This document shows, piece by piece, positions 5,836 through 7,847 of a DNA stretch of 7,847 nt; position 1 is the stretch's first letter; each line of letters starts with the position of its first letter. The stretch spans positions 1 to 7,847 of the forward strand of contig JASHWN010000238.1 in NCBI GenBank assembly GCA_030044035.1, in the 5' to 3' direction. This stretch comes from Xanthobacteraceae bacterium (GTDB lineage: Bacteria > Pseudomonadota > Alphaproteobacteria > Rhizobiales > Xanthobacteraceae). The translations under genes were made by a program, and so were the position numbers. Below the pieces are notes generated by a model, which saw only the letters and a program-made list of their open reading frames with translations, was not told the origin of the DNA and did not search any database.

Positions 5836-6542
5836 CCGGTGCGGCGCCGGCCAAGCCCGCCGACGACGCGCCGCACCTGCTCGTCGTCGATGACGACCGC
5901 ACCATCCGCGTCCTGCTGTCGCGGTTTCTCGCTCGTGAAGGCTATCGCGTTTCCACCGCCGAGAGCGCGGCCGAAGCGCGCGCCAAGCTCGACGGCCTAA
6001 GCTTTGATCTGCTCATCCTCGACATCATGATGCCGGGGGAGAACGGCTTCGATCTCGCGCGTGCCATCCGCGCCACCTCCGAGGTGCCGATCCTGATGCT
6101 GACGGCGCGCGATGAGAAGGAGAGCCGGATCATGGGGCTCGAAATCGGCGCCGACGATTATGTCGCCAAGCCGTTCGAGCCGCGCGAGCTGTCGCTGCGC
6201 GTCGCCAACATTCTCAAGCGCGCCCGGCCGCCGCGCACCGAGCCTCAGGAATCGGTGCGGTTCGGTCCATTCGTCTTCCACTTTGCCACCGGTGAGCTGC
6301 GCCGCGGCGACGAGGCGGTGCGGCTGACCGAACGCGAGTGTGAAATGCTGCGGGTTCTGGCCGCCAATCTCGGCGAGACCGTGCCGCGGCAGGCGCTCGC
6401 CGGCAATGGCGAGGCGGTGAGCGAGCGCACCGTCGACGTTCAGGTCAACAGGCTGCGCCGCAAGATCGAGAACGATCCGGCCAATCCGCTGATCGTGCAG
6501 ACGGTGCGCGGCGTCGGCTACCGACTGGTGCCGGTCATGTGA
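5832..6542 (+). CDS. petR: OmpR/PhoB-family response regulator, PetR-like
   Basis: This 236-residue two-component regulator has a receiver domain (about 15-130) and a C-terminal winged-helix DNA-binding domain (about 140-234). In the receiver the acidic pocket is D20-D22 (VVDDDRT), the phospho-acceptor is D64 in LLILDIMMPG, the switch Thr is T91 (LTARD) and the conserved Lys is K113 (AKPFEP). The effector domain shows LTERECEMLRVL (165-176), SERTVDVQVNRLRRKIE (197-213) and the terminal VRGVGYRLV. All key residues are present, so phosphorylation control is expected. The start codon overlaps the MarR stop (ATGA at 5832-5835) with no ribosome site of its own, indicating translational coupling. 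The likely partner is the kinase gene 7 bases downstream. The symbol petR is by resemblance and gene context; the response-regulator call itself is secure. Confidence 0.92.
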   Translation: MTGAAPAKPADDAPHLLVVDDDRTIRVLLSRFLAREGYRVSTAESAAEARAKLDGLSFDLLILDIMMPGENGFDLARAIRATSEVPILMLTARDEKESRIMGLEIGADDYVAKPFEPRELSLRVANILKRARPPRTEPQESVRFGPFVFHFATGELRRGDEAVRLTERECEMLRVLAANLGETVPRQALAGNGEAVSERTVDVQVNRLRRKIENDPANPLIVQTVRGVGYRLVPVM

Positions 6543-6549
6543 GCCAGCG

Positions 6550-7847
6550 ATGAGCAGTTTCGACCAGGGCCTCGGGCATTTGCGCAGCGCCGCCGGTCAG
6601 GTCGCGGCGGCGCTGGCGGCCGTGCACCGCACCCTCGCCATCGTCGCGAGCCCGATCAGCGAGCGCTGGCTGCGCTTCACCCGCCGGCTCAAAGCGCTGA
6701 CGCCCACCGGGCTTTACGCCCGTTCGCTCCTCATCATCATCCTGCCGATGGTCATCGCGCAGTCGGTTGTCGCCTTCATGTTCATGGAGCGGCACTGGGA
6801 TTTGGTCACCAGATATCTGGCCTCCGCGGTCACCCAGGAGATCGCGACGCTCATCGACGTCTATAAGACCTATCCGCAAGGCGCCGACCGTTCGCAATTG
6901 CGCCGCATTGCGCAGGACCGGCTCGGCCTCGTTGTGGACTTTCTGCCCGAGACGCAGCTGCCGCCGCCGGGGCCCAAGCCGTTCTTCTCCGATCTCGACG
7001 TGGCGCTGTCGGACCAGATCCGCAAACAGATCGGCCTGCCGTTCTGGATCGATACGGTCGGCCGCTCGTCCATCGTCGAGATCCGGATCAAGCTCGACGA
7101 TACGGTGATGCGCGTGTTTGCCCGCCGTGCCGATGTCTATGACCCGAACTCCTGGATCTTTTTGGCCTGGATGGTGGCGACGTCATTGATCGTGCTCACC
7201 GTCGCGATCCTGTTCCTGCGCAACCAGATCCGGCCGATCGTGCGGCTTGCCGATGCCGCCGAGGCGTTCGGCAAGGGCCGCGAAGCGCCGAACTTCCGTC
7301 CGCGCGGCGCGCGCGAGGTAAGGCGCGCCGCAGCGGCGTTTCTCGAAATGAAAGCGCGCATCGAACGCGCCATGGAGCAGCGCACCACCATGCTCGCCGG
7401 CGTGTCGCACGACCTGCGCACGGTGCTCACCCGCTTCAAGCTGGAACTGGCCTTGCTCGGCGACGGTGCCGAGATCGACGCCATCAAGCGGGACGTCGAC
7501 GAGATGGCGCGCATGCTCGAGGCGTATCTGTCGTTCGCGCGCGGCGATACCGGCGAACAATCGGCGCCGACCGACATGGCGGCGCTGCTCGAAGAGCTCA
7601 GGACCGACATGGAGCGCAACGGACACCATGTCAGCGTCGCCTTTTACGGTCCGCCGGAGGTCACGGTGCGGCCGGCGGCCTTCAAACGCTGCATCGGCAA
7701 TCTCGTCTCCAACGCGGCGCGCTTTGCCCGCAACGTATCGATCATCGGCCATCGCGATCACCGCTGGCTCACGGTGACGGTCGACGACGATGGGCCGGGC
7801 ATTCCGGCCAAGCTGCGCGAGGAGGTGTTCAAGCCCTTCCTGCGTCT
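6550..7847 (+). CDS. EnvZ-like membrane sensor histidine kinase, C-terminus cut by window edge
   Basis: About 432 residues are visible with no stop before the edge; few are missing, since the F-box-like KPFLRL is reached. Layout: a cytoplasmic N-terminal segment (1-57), TM1 at about 59-80, a periplasmic sensor region of about 120 residues (81-200), TM2 at about 202-223, HAMP (about 224-275), the dimerisation/phosphotransfer domain with H287 in GVSHDLRTVLTRFKLEL (284-300), then an HATPase domain with N-box NLVSNAARFA (384-393; N384 and N388) and G1 box DDDGPGIP (412-419). The H-box has Val where TPL is usual. The ATG at 6550 follows the petR stop by 7 bases with only a weak ribosome site, so it is probably coupled to petR and encodes its cognate kinase. 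The stimulus is unknown. Confidence 0.92.
   Translation, partial: MSSFDQGLGHLRSAAGQVAAALAAVHRTLAIVASPISERWLRFTRRLKALTPTGLYARSLLIIILPMVIAQSVVAFMFMERHWDLVTRYLASAVTQEIATLIDVYKTYPQGADRSQLRRIAQDRLGLVVDFLPETQLPPPGPKPFFSDLDVALSDQIRKQIGLPFWIDTVGRSSIVEIRIKLDDTVMRVFARRADVYDPNSWIFLAWMVATSLIVLTVAILFLRNQIRPIVRLADAAEAFGKGREAPNFRPRGAREVRRAAAAFLEMKARIERAMEQRTTMLAGVSHDLRTVLTRFKLELALLGDGAEIDAIKRDVDEMARMLEAYLSFARGDTGEQSAPTDMAALLEELRTDMERNGHHVSVAFYGPPEVTVRPAAFKRCIGNLVSNAARFARNVSIIGHRDHRWLTVTVDDDGPGIPAKLREEVFKPFLR

Noticed and set aside
7183..7761. A 192-codon open frame on the minus strand
   Set aside because: It is antisense to the histidine kinase, whose HAMP, H-box, N-box and G1 box are all readable in the plus-strand frame.

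Overview
The window looks like a chromosomal segment from a high-GC alphaproteobacterium, most likely of the order Hyphomicrobiales (Bradyrhizobium / Rhodopseudomonas / Xanthobacteraceae type). The pointers are strong G/C bias at third codon positions, dense gene packing, and a MarR / OmpR-type regulator pair closely resembling PetP / PetR of Rhodobacter and the rhizobia. The genus is an inference from gene content, not a measured assignment.

Left part (1-3444, minus strand): an operon for a three-subunit molybdenum hydroxylase of the xanthine oxidase family. Transcription order is small 2Fe-2S subunit, large molybdopterin subunit, then FAD subunit, which is cut by the left window edge. The small subunit has a twin-arginine export signal, so the holoenzyme is probably periplasmic. 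The substrate cannot be read from the sequence, but the large subunit lacks the CO dehydrogenase signature and a glutamate typical of xanthine dehydrogenases.

Middle (3652-5056, minus strand): ilvE (branched-chain amino acid aminotransferase) followed 25 bases later by a small exported Sel1-repeat protein. A 207-base gap (3445-3651) separates this pair from the hydroxylase operon.

Right part (5272-7847, plus strand): a tightly packed three-gene regulatory operon diverging from ilvE. It encodes a PetP-like MarR regulator, a PetR-like OmpR-family response regulator that overlaps it by ATGA, and an EnvZ-like membrane histidine kinase cut by the right edge. The kinase H-box carries Val where Pro is usual.

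The most interesting non-coding element is a perfect 7+7 bp dyad (5251-5271) that ends one base before the MarR start codon. It also overlaps a TTGACA -35-like hexamer facing ilvE. One MarR-bound operator could therefore control both the regulatory operon and ilvE, tying branched-chain amino acid metabolism to a respiratory or redox regulator. No rRNA, tRNA, CRISPR array, insertion sequence or convincing intrinsic terminator was seen. No wholly new system is evident; the candidates for follow-up are the operator, the variant kinase H-box and the unassigned exported molybdoenzyme.
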